The position numbers and the translations under genes were made by a program. Shown here piece after piece: positions 49,359-61,311 of a DNA stretch of 64,000 nucleotides (position 1 is the stretch's first letter; every line of letters begins with the position of its first letter). The notes below the pieces were generated by a model, which did no database searches, had not been told where the DNA came from, and saw nothing but the letters and a program-made list of their open reading frames with translations. The DNA is from Chrysopilus asiliformis. Lineage: Eukaryota > Arthropoda > Insecta > Diptera > Rhagionidae. Location: positions 34,003,943 to 34,067,942 of the forward strand of contig OZ035962.1 in assembly GCA_964034945.1 (NCBI GenBank), in the 5' to 3' direction.

Positions 49359-50942
49359 AACAGAGAGTAAGCAAACTCCTGCAAAAAGCCCTAGATTTGG
49401 TCTGGAGTTGGTGCAATTTCCATGGACTAAGCATCAACCCGAACAAAGCAATCATTGTACCATTTACAAAGAGGAAAAAGCTAAACTTGAAGGTTCCATC
49501 CCTTAATGATACAATGATCAACTTCTCAACCGAAGTTAAATACCTAGGGGTTATCCTAGATCAGAAAATGACCTGGACCCCACATATAAACAAAATCAAC
49601 AATAGTGCGATGCATGCATTCTGGAGTTGTAGAAAACTCTTCGGAAGGAAATGGGGTCTTAAACCAAAAATGATTCATTGGGTCTATCAATCGGTAATAA
49701 GACCCATGGTCACCTATGCTGCATTAGTGTGGTGGCCTAAAGTAGAACAAAAAACAATACAGAACAAACTCCAAAAGATTCAAAGGCTTGCGTGCCTAGG
49801 AATCACTGGAGCAATGAACACCTGTCCAACAGCGGCATTACAAGCCATATTAAACATGCCGCCGCTACATATAACAATTAAACGGGAGGCGCTATCTAGT
49901 GCCCTAAGATTATTAGCGAATGGAGCAATAACCACATCCAGTCGAACAGGACATATGAAAATACTTGATCAAATCGATGGAAGTATAACGCCATTATTAC
50001 TATCCGACCGCATGCCAATTAAAACCAACTTCAACCAAACGTTTGAAGTGGTCATACCTGACCGCCAAACATGGTTGGAAGGAGGCCCAAGACTGCTGGA
50101 GACAGGATCTCTAGTCTGGTATACGGACGGATCAAAAATGGACGGAAAAGCCGGAATCGGAATAGCAGGTCCAAAATGCAACATATCCAAAGCCCTAGGG
50201 CAATATCCATCAATCTTCCAAGCGGAGGTTTATGCAATAGAACTGTCCGCCAGAGTGTGTCTATCTAAAAGACCACTAGGACAAAAGATCTATATAATAT
50301 CAGATAGTCAAGCGGCCCTAAAAGCAATCAAAGGGTACATGTGCACTTCAAAGCTCGTATGGGACTGCCTGACAATTCTGAAAAAACTAGCCGAACGCAA
50401 TAAGCTCACCCTAATATGGGTGCCAGGCCACGAAGGCATCGAAGGTAATGAGGCAGCAGACCTCCTGGCCAAGAAAGGTGCTGAATCTACGCATATTGGC
50501 CCAGAGCCTTTTTGCGCAATTCCGCAGAGTCTCCAAAAAATGGAGATCAATAATTGGGAGGAAAAGGAAACTGTAGCCTATTGGGAAAGCCTCCCAGGAT
50601 TAAGACAATCAAAAAAGATTCATTCACTACTCCAAAAAGAGAGCAAGAGAGTTTTTAAACCTCAATAAGCAGGAGCTGAGGACAGTGGTGGGCCTCCTCA
50701 CAGGTCACTGCCTAGTAAACTACCACCTACACAACATAGGCATAACCGCCGACAACATTTGCAGACTCTGCCTAGAGGATGTTGAAACTGCAGAGCACAT
50801 ACTGTGCGAATGCGCAGCCTTGGCGCGAACAAGGATGTCCTTAATGGGAAAGGCACAAGTACTACCAGAAGACATAAAGAGGACTCCAGTCAAAACCATT
50901 CTAAGATTCACTAAGGATCTAGAAGAGGGGTGGCTAACGTAA
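49359..50942 (+). pseudogene. ORF2 C-terminus: RT tail, RNase H, CCHC (I superfamily)
   Basis: The frame is open from the truncation point: LVWSWCNFHGLSINPNKAII, KYLGVILDQKMTWTPHINKI, KWGLKPKMIHWVYQSVIRPM. The RNase H domain is complete: YTDGSKMDG, FQAEVYA, ISDSQAA and GHEGIEGNEAAD. A single frame change near 50650 separates it from the C-terminal part FLNLNKQELRTVVGLLTGHC, CRLCLEDVETAEHILCEC (C-x2-C...H-x3-C) and the stop at 50940-50942. It is related to but clearly distinct from the element at 14478-16065. The reverse transcriptase core is missing, so it is dead on arrival; the frameshift is an extra lesion. Confidence 0.87.
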
Positions 50943-51031
50943 AATGGGGAAGTCACAATAGATCTCAAGGTCGCGGTGACAAGGGAGCGAGAAAGCACCA
51001 CCCCATACACATAAAAAAAAAAAAAAAAAAA
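49359..51031 (+). mobile_element. 5'-truncated RNase H-type non-LTR element with poly(A)
   Basis: AAGCTCTGG at 49350-49358 and 51032-51040 is the target duplication. The insert starts in the middle of ORF2 and ends with a ~20-base A run at 51013-51031. The uninterrupted target sequence is visible at 7840-7863, which confirms both junctions. The coding part is antisense to none of the listed genes and lies on the same strand as the SMPDL3 gene. Confidence 0.85.
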
Positions 51032-51310
51032 AAGCTCTGGCTGAAACTATAAAAAAATGTTGACATCCAATGATGTCACCAATTTGCCTTTGGAGGGAAG
51101 TAGATTGGGTCAAAAATAGTCGTAGATTGACAGTAATGGTAGCAGATTTTGAAAAAAAAACTTTTCTACCTATGCCGATAAACCAATTTGTATAACTAAA
51201 GCTAAATAGCTTTATCATTCATAATACCAACATCGCAGAAGCTTTTTAGAAGCTTCGGTAGAAGCTTTTTACATTTAACATGTATAATACATTTTTTTGG
51301 TTGATTCATA

Positions 51311-51867
51311 CAGGGTGGGCCAGAATAGACGCGGGGGTTTGAATTCTTTATAAATTTTTTATTTTAGCGAAACCTATAATTTTTTTTTTCAAATACATGT
51401 AGTTGATTGATGGGGAATATTTTTGGTCTAAACATGGAAAATTATATCCCGCAAGTGGTGGCCATTTTCTGCTTCGCAAATCCGTGCTCTTTCCAAGACA
51501 TTTTCCATGACCTTTCGTGTTATGGCCTGATTTCACTGTTGGTTTTCAATTGGCTGATGGTTGTTGGCTTGTTGACGTACACCTTTTTCTGTCAAATATC
51601 CCCAAAGGAAACAATCTGGAGTCGTTAGATCAGGTGAACGCGGAGGCCAATTGAAATCGCTTCTTTTCGAAATAATGCGTCCGCCAAACATGTCCCGTAA
51701 AAGAGCTATTGAGCCCACCGCCCACCGGTTCGTTGTTCTATTGTGTACAGGTCCATTTTAAATTGCCCAAATCTTCTTAACAAAATGCTGAAACAAAATT
51801 AAAAAAATAAAAATTAAAAAAAAGTTATAAAGACTTCAAACCCCTGCGTCTATCCTGGCCCACCCTG
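51311..51867 (-). mobile_element. Internally deleted mariner-type element, long TIRs
   Basis: TA at 51309-51310 and 51868-51869. Inverted ends CAGGGTGGGCCAG(A/G)ATAGACGC, continuing ~38 bases with few differences. Minus-strand frames keep the transposase C-terminus: RDMFGGRIISKRSDFNWPPR and SPDLTTPDCFLWGYLTEK, then after a frame change RKVMENVLERARICEAENGH. The first two catalytic Asp residues are lost. WPPRSPDLT..D is the DD41D-like/IS630-mariner signature. Confidence 0.8.
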
Positions 51868-51869
51868 TA

Positions 51870-52650
51870 TATTTTACAAAAAATAGTAGCAGATTTCATT
51901 TAGTGCGTAGTGAATTTTCCAGGACCAAAATAGTAGTAAATTCTATTACAAATGTAGTAGGGTGACATCTATGTTGGCATCGAGCTATAAAAATAAGAGC
52001 ATAATGAATGGCATCGAGGGATGACATAATAATAACATCGCGGGAAACTTCAATTTCAAATAATCAGCTGATCTTTGTAAACAGGATAATTCCACAAAAA
52101 CTGGCTTTTCCACTGCAAACTTTCATTAAATTTAAATCACAACTAAACGTTAAAGGATAATTCTTTTAAATCCGTAGATTTTCAGGCATTCTAAGAGGAT
52201 TTATTTGCACTTTTACAACTAAAATCTCATAAACAGTGTATTTGTCGTTTGAAAATTGTAGTAGATTTTAACCACAAAAACAACAAAATCGAAAAATGTA
52301 ATAAATTTGAACCAAAAACATAATAGATCCATTGTTAAAGTAAACCCCAATTAAAATTTATTTATAAATAAGAAACTTTTTATAATGGGTGTTAAATTTT
52401 AAACATGGTTTTGTTAAATCCAGTTTAACTCAACAACTTTGAATACGCGCCTTAGTTTTTTAATAACTAAAACTCAAAATTTCAACCCTTTGCGTTGTGT
52501 GCACATGCACAGAACGAAGGTTAAAGAGCCCAGAATCGGCCCATAAATGCTGTTAGATCGTTTTATTGGGGAATGTTTATTTTTCCTAAATTCGCCCCGA
52601 CAAGCGCATCGAAAAAAAACCAAGTGCTGTAGCGTTGAATTGTAAAGGGT
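51870..52650. other. Non-coding DNA, nothing recognised
   Basis: AT-rich DNA with occasional short internal similarity to the flanks (GTAGCAGATTT motifs at 51138 and 51886). No gene or element boundary. Confidence 0.4.
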
Positions 52651-52654
52651 ATAT

Positions 52655-53035
52655 TAACTTTGCCTTACCGTTTGTAACGCCCAGATTCCGTCATCACACA
52701 AAAAAATGAATTACACCAGTGTGTTTAGAATGATAAAAATAATTAATTTTTGCATGTCCGTCCGTCTGTGGGGTGGATTTTTTTGCGAATATCTCAAAAA
52801 CGGTGCATCTTATCAAAAAACTCCAAGAACAAAAGTTATTTAGGATATGATTCTACATAAAACTTCCATTCATCAAAATCCGATTGGAATAAATTTTAAA
52901 AAATCGTTTTGGAAAATTTGACTTCAAAGTGGAATTTTGGTACAACTGTTCGAATTTTGATACGAATATCACCATACGAGTTTTCAATAATTCCCAGATT
53001 GGCAATTATAGCTTTTGTTATGTTTATTTAATATA
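52655..53035 (-). repeat. Dispersed repeat (AGCTATAATTGCCAATC), copy 3
   Basis: Opposite orientation to copies at 8937 and 11828, and the longest: it extends to GTATATTAACTTTGCCTTAC and TTTGTAACGCCCAGA on the left, blocks partly shared with 41340-41480. GTATATTA...TTTGTAACGC plus CCGTCCGTCTG recalls short repeats common in fly genomes. Confidence 0.6.
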
Positions 53036-53106
53036 AAATAAATATGTAACGACAGGTTATGGTGTAAAGATGGTACAAGAATTGGAACGCAGCTTTATTC
53101 TATGAA

Positions 53107-53330
<224 letters not shown>

Positions 53331-53339
53331 TTTTTAAAT

Positions 53340-54525
53340 AAAATTGCGAATGCAAGTTAACTTCTTTTTTGATTTGACAAACTTTGGTGTGATGATAAAA
53401 CATAAAACTTGTTCATTTTTGGCACAATTTATTATCAAATTGATATATTTCTGAACTGGATTTATATGAATAATTTTTTTTTTGGCAAATTCAGGGGATA
53501 TTTGTTTACCATGAATGTATAACCGTGTTATAACGCCTCATATAATTCATAATATTTATCGAGTGAAAATTTGAGAATTCTTACTATAGAGATATTCGAA
53601 ACTCGTGAAAACTCTGAACACATGCATTTGTTCATATCATATATTTACATTTCTTGTTTATGTGGAATTCCGTGATTCAAATAATTTCTTTCCTGTTACT
53701 TTTACTTTATTTTTATTTTATGTTTATAAAAAAGTTCCCAGCCAAGAGTTTAGCAATTCATAAATAACTAGCGCCACACAGCAAATTTATTGCCACTAGG
53801 TAAATGTTCCGGTTTTATAGTCCATGTAAATTATGTCGAATGTTCGCTTAACTAAATTGACATGAACACGAAACTTTAAATACACCTAAAAAGGACAACC
53901 CAAAAAAAGCAATTGGAAATTTGTACATATATTCGTTTTATACTGGTATGTTATTAGATTCTTTTTTCATCAAATTATTTGATATAAAAATTCAATATCC
54001 TATATGTATGGAGCGGGATATTTTTGCTTTAGATACAAGTTGTAATAACTTAACACTAGGCGTTTTCCATTGAGAAAATTGTACTATATTGCAAGTGCTG
54101 GCAAGTAGATTCCCAATTGAATAGCATTTCAATTATCCCACGCAGATCTCACGCCTCAAATACAATTTTATGTGGCTTATTAGAATCTTCCCAGCTTCTT
54201 TGGATTTTATTGTCTACTCAATTAATTTAAACATTATTGAAATTTTAACAAAATTAACATCAAAATAAATTAAATAAGAAGGACGATATACAAATTTAGT
54301 ATTTAATTTTCTACATAAGACAATCGCTACTTCACGATCATTTGGCACCGCAACTATCTGCGCAATTACTTGGAAATTAGGATAAGTCGATAAACCAGTT
54401 TCTTACTTACCAAATAGTCACACTCCTAATAACAAATGGCTACTGTTTCTACATGCATTTACTATACTTTTCGACATTTTTTAGTTTAATACTTATTTTA
54501 TTAGGAAAAAATAAAAAAAAAATAA
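53340..54525. other. Non-coding DNA, nothing recognised
   Basis: About 1.2 kb of AT-rich DNA without frames, arrays or terminal repeats that I can support. Confidence 0.45.
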
Positions 54526-54529
54526 AAAA

Positions 54530-55225
54530 AAGCTTTTATTAAAAAAGAATGCACTAAAAAGAAAAAAATAATTTTCTGGACGCTGTGTATCACAAATATA
54601 AAAGCTTTTAAAAGCGAGATACATTTTTATTTTATTGTTTTATGCTTTATCTCGCTTTTTAAAAGCTTTTATATTTGTGATACACAGCGTCCATTATTTT
54701 TTTCTTTTTAGTGCATTCTTTTTTAATAAAAGCTTTTTTTTAAATTTTTTTTTTATTTTTTTTATTTTGTTCTTTTTAGTCTTCGAATATATATCCTTAC
54801 ATTTGAGATGTCCTTACAGGCTTTTTAACTTGAGAATCGTATTCAACGACCCCAAAAACCCCCAGAATAGATTTTTTTCCGGAAAATTTGGAGAAAAGGA
54901 TAATCACGTTATCCTTACAGGACCTTCCGTTATCCTTACTGACTTTTTAATGACAGATTCGGATTCAGCGACCCCAAAACCCCCAGAATAGATTTTTTTC
55001 CGGAAAATTTGGAGAAAAGGATAATCACGTTATCCTTACGAACCTTCCGTTATCCTTACAAGGACGAAGTAGTGAAAATATTGTATTGTCATCGGACTTA
55101 TATAAGTGTGCAAAATTTCAAGTCAATCGGACAAGTGGAAGTGGGTCAAAATTGGGTTGCAAGATTTGCTCTGACAGACAAACAGACAGACACGAAGGCA
55201 AGCTAAATAAAAGCTTTTAAAAAGA
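54530..55225 (-). repeat. AAGCTTTTATTTAGC repeat with terminal hairpin, copy X
   Basis: 54530-54741 is a near-perfect hairpin: arms contain TGCACTAAAAAGAAAAAAAT, TTTTCTGGACGCTGTGTATC and ACAAATATAAAAGCTTTTAA. It is followed by two ~118-bp tandem blocks (AAAAGGATAATCACGTTATC; CCTTCCGTTATCCTTAC) and the end GCAAGCTAAATAAAAGCTTT at 55199-55218. The same parts in opposite orientation make up copy Y at 57130-57780. No protein. Confidence 0.7.
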
Positions 55226-55379
55226 AAAAAAATTCAGTTCTTTTCTGATGGGGTGATCATCTTCGACGCCTCAGGAATTGGTCTGTGGTGAATTTCGGTC
55301 TGTGGTTTGATGACGCCTGGGAGTAAGTGGTAGAAGATGAGCACTCTCGTTTTTGGGCGGGAAAAATCCATTTTGGTGG

Positions 55380-56345
55380 TTTTTGGAGTTACTGACTTCG
55401 ATTCTTGTGTTAAAGAATCCATAAGGATAACAGAAGGCCCTGTAAGGCTAACGTGATCATCCTTTCCGTCAAATTTTCCGAAAAAAAACTCGTTTTTTGA
55501 GGGTTTTTGGGGTGCTGAATCCGATTTTGATGTTAAGAAGTCCGTAAGGATAACAGAATGTCCTGCATATATAACGTGATTATCCTTTTCCTCAAATTTT
55601 CCGATAAAAATCTCATCTGGGGGTTTTCGGGATGATTCTAATGTTAAGAAATCTGTAAGGATAACGTGATTATCCTTTTCCGTAAATTTTCCGGAAAAGA
55701 TGTCCTGTGGGGTTTACTGAATTCGGTTCTGGAGTGGAAAAGTACATAAAAATGTCTGGGAGGCATCAAGGATTTTATATTCGAAGATTAAAAAGTATAA
55801 ACAAGCCTGGCAAAAGACAGACGTCATTTTGGGTTTTCAGTCATACTAAAAAGGATGAAATAAAAAAAAACATATCGTGGGTGATAGTGCAATACCGCGT
55901 AGGAGCAGTTTGTAAATACCGCGTATCTACAAAAGTAGGAATTTTGAGATTTCGGGCCTAAATGTTCGAAGTGATGAATTGCTTACTTTAGGAGTCATGC
56001 CATCTGAGGTTATGTATGTATAAAGGGAGTCATAATGAGATACCAAAAAATCTTAGACGAGAAAATCTTTTTAAAGGGTTAGAAATATCAATTTTTCTTC
56101 CCCCTGTAAAATATTCAAAATATATCTACAAACTACTCATACGCGGTATTGCACTATCACCGACGATATGTTTTTTTAAAAAGCTTTAAAGCTTTCATTT
56201 AAAAAAATGAACTAAAAAGGAAAAAAAAATTCTGGACTGTGTATTAGAAATAAAAGAAACATAAAAGCATGAAAAATAAAATAAAATAAATATTTATCTC
56301 GCTTTTATTTCTGATACACCGTACCAGAAAATTATTTTTTTATAT
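55380..56345 (+). repeat. AAGCTTTTATT repeat, copy Z, interrupted
   Basis: About three ~115-bp blocks (TAAGGATAACGTGATTATCC) run in the opposite sense to copy X, then TATTCGAAGATTAAAAAGTA as in copies 1 and Y, then a hairpin-like end at 56180-56345 (CTGTGTATTAGAAATAAAAG and TTTATTTCTGATACACCGTA). It is interrupted by the inverted-repeat unit 55871-56170. Confidence 0.6.
55871..56170. mobile_element. 300-bp inverted-repeat MITE inside copy Z
   Basis: Ends CATATCGTGGGTGATAGTGC and CATATCGTCGGTGATAGTGC (inverted), both followed by AATACCGCGTA. GGTATTGCACTATCACC is also near-symmetrical. No flanking duplication is certain because poly(A)/poly(T) flanks blur it. Confidence 0.65.
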
Positions 56346-57125
56346 AGAAAAAAAATTTGATTTAAGTAGGCTACACATCTATCAGTTTTCGATCAGTTTT
56401 TGGGAAACTGATGGGAAACTAATTGGTGTGAACGTTCGCTTCAGTCGCTTCAGTCATATCGCATCAGAACAGAACCAAATTTTATTTTTTGAACTTAATG
56501 CAATAATAATGCATAAACACGCTCTCTCTTCATTATTCATCCTCACTGTTTGAATTCTGCCATCAAAATGAATGGATACTTTTCATAAAAAACTGTCACT
56601 TGCAACTGATAGATGTGGACGCATAACTAGATGTAAAAAACTTATGGAAAACTGACAAGTGCCGTAAAAGTCGCGACTGATCGAAAACTGATAGATGTGT
56701 GCCCTACTTTAGATGAAAACCAAGGGAAAATATTATAAATATGTGCAGCAGGCGATATTTTTTTAGCATACATAATATATTGAGGGGGTTAGAATGACAG
56801 TGAAGTAAGTCAAGTTTAACAAGTTTTGAGTAATCAAAGGTTTTGCGAATATGTATGTAAAAAACTCATAGTGTTACCCAGCCCTATTTACCACACCGAA
56901 TTATTAGTAAAAATGTAGTTATTACCAATTTATGTTAGGCGAACAAAGAATTTTTTAATAATTGTGTAGTTTTAAGGGCATTAAACTCACTTACACCACT
57001 ATCATTCTAAACCTTTTTTGTGAATACGCAAATCTCTATTGACTTACTTCGATATCATTTCGAGGGAAAGTCAAACAGTTAAACCAAATGGAAATAAAGT
57101 TTTAAATGAAGAAAATTTTTGCAAT
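56346..57125. other. Non-coding DNA with inverted 'CTGAT' and 'AAGTAAGTCA' motifs
   Basis: GATCAGTTTTTGGGAAACTGAT near 56390 and ACTGATCGAAAACTGATAGATGTGT-type sequence near 56675-56705 form an inverted pair (CTACACATCTATCAGTTTTC / GAAAACTGATAGATGTGTGC), a likely MITE spanning 56369-56704. TGAGGGGGTTAGAATGACAG at 56781 recurs inverted at 58880-58905. No gene. Confidence 0.5.
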
Positions 57126-57129
57126 TTTC

Positions 57130-57785
57130 TTGAAAACAGTTTTTTTAAAAGCTTTTATTTAGCTTGCCTTCGTGTCTGTTTGTCTGTCAGATCAAATTTT
57201 GCAATCCAATTTTGACCCACTTCCACTTGTCCGATTGACTTGAAATTTTGCACACTTATATAAGTCCGATGACAATACAATATTTTCTCTACTTCGTCTT
57301 TGTAAGGATAAGAGAAGGTCCTGTGAGGATAACGTGATTATCTTTTTTCTCAATTGTTCCGGGAAAAAATATATTCGCGGGTTTTGGGGTTCGCTGAATA
57401 CGATTCTCAAGTTAAAAAGCCTGTAAGGACATCTCAAATGTAAGGATATATATTCGAAGACTAAAAAGAACAAAATAAAATTTAAAAAAATGTTTAAGAA
57501 AAGCTTTTATTAAAAAAAAAAAATTTTTTTTTTAAGAAAACCTTTTTAAAAAGAATGCACTAAAGATAAAAAAATAATTTTCTGAACGCTGTGTATCACA
57601 AATATAAAAGCGTTTAAAAAGCGAGATAAGGAATAAAACAATAAAATAAAAATTTATCTCGCTTTTATATTTGTGATACACAGCGTCCAGAAAATTATTT
57701 TTTTCTTTTTAGTGCATTCTTTTTAAAAAGGTTTTCTTAAAAAAATTTTTTTTTAATTTTTTTTAATAAAAGCTTTTCTTAAAAA
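57130..57785 (+). repeat. AAGCTTTTATTTAGC repeat with terminal hairpin, copy Y
   Basis: Starts AAAAGCTTTTATTTAGCTTG, then TGTCTGTTTGTCTGTCAG, a CAATTTTGACCCACTTCCAC block, one tandem block, TATATATTCGAAGACTAAAA, and finally a hairpin (about 57534-57738) with arms containing TGCACTAAAGATAAAAAAAT and ACGCTGTGTATCACAAATAT. This is the clearest complete member and shows the element order. Confidence 0.7.
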
Positions 57786-57789
57786 AATT

Positions 57790-59055
57790 TTTTTTTGTTT
57801 TTTTCCAAATATTTGTCTAAACAAAAAGTGTCTAGAATATGAGTTTACATAAATTTCCCTGAGTCGATGGCCATATGTCCTAGGGACGTGCAGGGCTCCA
57901 TTATGATTTAGATTTTTCAAGTGATTTCAACACATTTCATACATATAAGAAAACTGAAAAAAAGTTTTTTTTAAAACCTTTTTTTCTATTTTATCCTTTT
58001 TACTCACTTTGTCTTTGATTAATGAGACTAAAAATCAAAAAAGACGTCTACCGAATGGCGCAAATCGCGTCAATATTTCTCTAACGGTTCAGTAGATAGA
58101 AGATGGGGGATTGAGGGGGAAATTGCACACACAAATATTGCAATGTCATCATTTCAAACTTTTGGAGTGGAAGTGGGTCAAAACTGGATTACAAGATTTG
58201 ACCCTGACAGACAAACAAACAAACAAACAGACAAAAAAGCAAGCTAAATAAAATATTTTTAAAAGAATAGCTTTTAAACAAATTAAGAGCGTGTAGAAAA
58301 CGTTTATGGGCGTAATCACTGGTAACAAAACGTTCAGCATCGTATATCAAAACTTCTTCTATCAAGTTGGCTTAAATCGAGATATACGTATATTTACAAA
58401 TACCATTGTCTAGATACTTATGCTCTGGCCTTCCCTCTCCCTTCCTCCTCGGCTATAAGCCTCCTGCATGGGATTGCATTCTTTATCAGCGTCACTGTCA
58501 TAAAACTTTCATCTTCACTGCTAGACATTTTTAATGCAAATGTCCAAGTAAAGTACGCGATAAACTAATACCCCCCCCCCTTTTTTTTTGTTCGCCGTCC
58601 AAGCCAATGAAAAATTAGTCACTATAGATCGATACCCTTCCCATTGCAGTGTCTCCTTCCCCTACAAATGATAACAATTGGAATGAAAGTGAAATAAGTC
58701 AGACTTACTTCATTGTCATTCTGAACATATTGTCAATAGCGTTTACTATCACTATTGGTGCTACTATTTTAGCGATTCCAAATGAAGTTAGAATTGAGTT
58801 TACTGTTTCAAGGGATAGAGACAAACATTAATTACGGGAAAAAGTATTTAAGTCGATTTTTTCAAAAAAGTGACTTACTTCACTATCATTCTCACCCCCT
58901 CATATGTCACAGTTATTAAAATTAAGAAATACACAGTCCTAAGCGAAAATAATTTAAATTTTCGCGCTCTTTACGTTTTATAAATTGCTGTAACGGAAAT
59001 TGAAAATATACAAAGAAAAAGAATGCGCCGCTGGCCAAATTTTTTGAGATAATGT
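57790..59055. other. Non-coding DNA with repeat fragments
   Basis: 58140-58260 is a minus-strand end piece of the AAGCTTTTATT family (GTGGGTCAAAACTGGATTAC ... GCAAGCTAAATAAAA). 58665-58905 contains inverted AAGTGAA(A/G)TAAGTCA motifs matching 56790, a probable decayed TIR element. C9/T9 runs at 58570-58588. The 60-residue frame at 58649 spans these repeats and is not convincing. Confidence 0.45.
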
Positions 59056-59059
59056 TTTT

Positions 59060-59670
59060 TTGTGGGGAATTGTTTTTTTTGATGGTCTATGTTGGAGCTA
59101 AACTTCAGGCCAATCGGCTCGGTAGTTTCCCCGCGAAAGGGTAACATAGAGGAAGAGCTAAGTTTCGAAATCACCTTACCCCCTCCCCTTACTCCCCCAC
59201 CCATCGCGCCACTTTTCCGTATGCCTATGTTGGAACCAGAACCAGAGAACAAATAATCTAGAGAATAAACTCTTAGAATAAATTTTTAGAGAAAATTTTT
59301 CCACTGTGAGATGAAGCAAGAGGATCCGATGTAACACGGAAAAAATTATCCATTCGATTCCTCCATCTCATTGAATAGATACGACGAAAATTATTAGAAA
59401 ATGTTCTCTCTGCTTCGTGCTCCCTAGTCTAAAAGTAATTAACTTTTAGGCCGTAGCTAGTGAATGATAGGGACATTTTTCCCCCCTTCGAAGGGGAAAT
59501 TTGTCAAAAATTTGTTCGGCAGTTTTTTCTATATATTCCTTATTCTATGCCAGAACTACCACAGACACTCATGCCAAATTTCAAGTCTATCGGTTCAACC
59601 GTTTTTGCGTGAAAGAGGAACAGACAGACAGACAGACACCAACTCATTTTTATTACCTATATTAGTATGA
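59060..59670 (-). mobile_element. Non-autonomous Helitron, family 1, third copy
   Basis: Minus-strand 5' end TCATACTAATATAGGTAATA (TC at 59670-59669, next base T = A on the minus strand), then AAAAATGAGTTGGTGTC and a GTCTGTCTGTCTG run. One 163-bp monomer with GGCCAATCGGCTCGGTAG. The 3' end is unresolved. A 307-bp unit at 59243-59549 interrupts it. Confidence 0.65.
59243..59549. mobile_element. MITE inserted in the Helitron, CCAGAAC duplication
   Basis: Uninterrupted relatives read GGAACCAGAACTACCACAG (38980). Here CCAGAAC is duplicated at 59236-59242 and 59550-59556 around 307 bp. Ends CAGAGAACAAAT and CATAGAATAAGG (inverted) are weakly alike. A 7-8 bp duplication and CAGAG start suggest hAT. 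No ORF. Confidence 0.65.
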
Positions 59671-59671
59671 T

Positions 59672-61310
59672 TATTACAAAAAAAAAAATGTTCTACACAT
59701 AGGATATCCCTGTAATTATTTTTACAAGTAAAATTTCAGAAAAATCTGCCATACGGTTTGTCCAATTTTTTTTTCATATGTATGAATTTTTAGGAACTGA
59801 GAATTTGTCACGACTTAAGATTCATGATAAGCTATTTCCAAAAAGTTCTACAAAATCGGAGCATGGGCCGATTTCACATGATTTTGAAAAAGGCGTTTGA
59901 TATTATTTTGTATTGCCGTCGATTGAAATGTTTTTTTTTACCAACAATCAAACGTTGTTCATGCACCTAATTTATTTGAATTGATGTTCCAAATACAATT
60001 AGATTATGCTTTCGAGTATTTTACAGCATACTCATGTACTTGACAATATCGAAACCTGATGTATTTTTTACTAACAGGAACCTTAATCTGTATTGAACAA
60101 GAAGGTGGGCTATCGACCTCCCGAAAAATCAATAAGCTAACGATGTCCCAAATAGTTTGAAAAAGGCACCATTCCACACGAGTATCCAAACGCATATATC
60201 AAAAGTGATTTAATGGCGTAAAGAAATTTCTTCCTTTGGCTTTTTTTTTGTTTATTTCCCGTGTAGTTGCTCTTCTTGCTGACACAAGCATATACTGTAA
60301 TATGTTTGCGGTTTATATAGTAACGTATACACAGTAATATGTACACAAGTACATATACACAAATAAAACTTCGTCGTCGTCATTTATCATCATCCCTTTG
60401 GGTTTCTGGGCAAATCTGCATAAATTCACCGTAAATTTGCATACAAATAATCGACAAATCAATCTCCCATACATGACGGTACATATTCCTGGGTTGTCAG
60501 TTTGTAAGGTTCAGCCGTTACTTTTTTCACTATTCTATTTTTGCCTTTTCGCAAGCTAGTGTTTTAGGTTGATGACGTTGAAAAACGGTTAAAAGAACGA
60601 CATCGAAAACGAGGGTAGTGAGCGCAAAGACGAAGCATTAATTTTCCCAATTTTCATTTTATTCTCATTCTTTAAACCACCCCCAAATATTGTTGTTATG
60701 TCCCAGTTTTTGCAATCTCTACCCGCAAAAATTTCAATCCCGTTTTCCCTTTTCCTGACATTAATACTGTGAACCATTTTACGTTAACGTCTACCTCAAT
60801 TAAAGGTCTGAAAGGAGAATTTAGAATGTCGAAAGAAAAGAAAAAACGAAATTCAATGGAATGCGATGAACGAGTTTTTCTTTGGCCGCAGAGAGATTTC
60901 AGAAGTAAAACTATTTTAAAGCCCATCGATATTTGGGTATGAACTAAATGATTCTACCTACATTTTAACTACGCCCAAGCGAAACTCGGGAAATAGTTTC
61001 ATTCTAGAATTAAATCTTTCATTCAGATAACCACACTATACTTACAATAAAATGTGGAATATGTATTTAAGTAAAAAAAAAACTCAATCGACTGGTATTA
61101 AAACCAGGGATGGGAAACGTTATCGTAACGTAACGAAATAACGAAACGAATTAATGATTTTCCGGTGTTTTCCTTAAAATTGCGTTATAACGTTATAGAA
61201 ATTTAATTCCGTTACGAAAAACGTAACGAAAGCGGATTTTTTTTCGTTTTTTCGTTATTTATTTATTTTTATTTATTATTTTATTATTTATTATTATGAT
61301 TTTGTGAAAT
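59672..61310. other. Non-coding DNA, decayed termini
   Basis: No gene. CAGGGATGGGAAACGTTATC at 61107 followed by dense TAACG/CGTTA inversions to ~61215 looks like one end of a hAT-type element; the other end was not found. (TTTA)n run near 61255-61290. Confidence 0.45.
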
Positions 61311-61311
61311 A

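Noticed and set aside
54635..54991. 118-residue ORF on the plus strand, and the similar one at 57192-57473 minus
   Set aside because: Both are the same stretch of the AAGCTTTTATT repeat family read in one frame; the hydrophobic start is the T-rich hairpin arm.
58649..58831. 60-residue ORF with a hydrophobic stretch
   Set aside because: Overlaps inverted AAGTAAGTCA repeat motifs shared with 56790; no other support.
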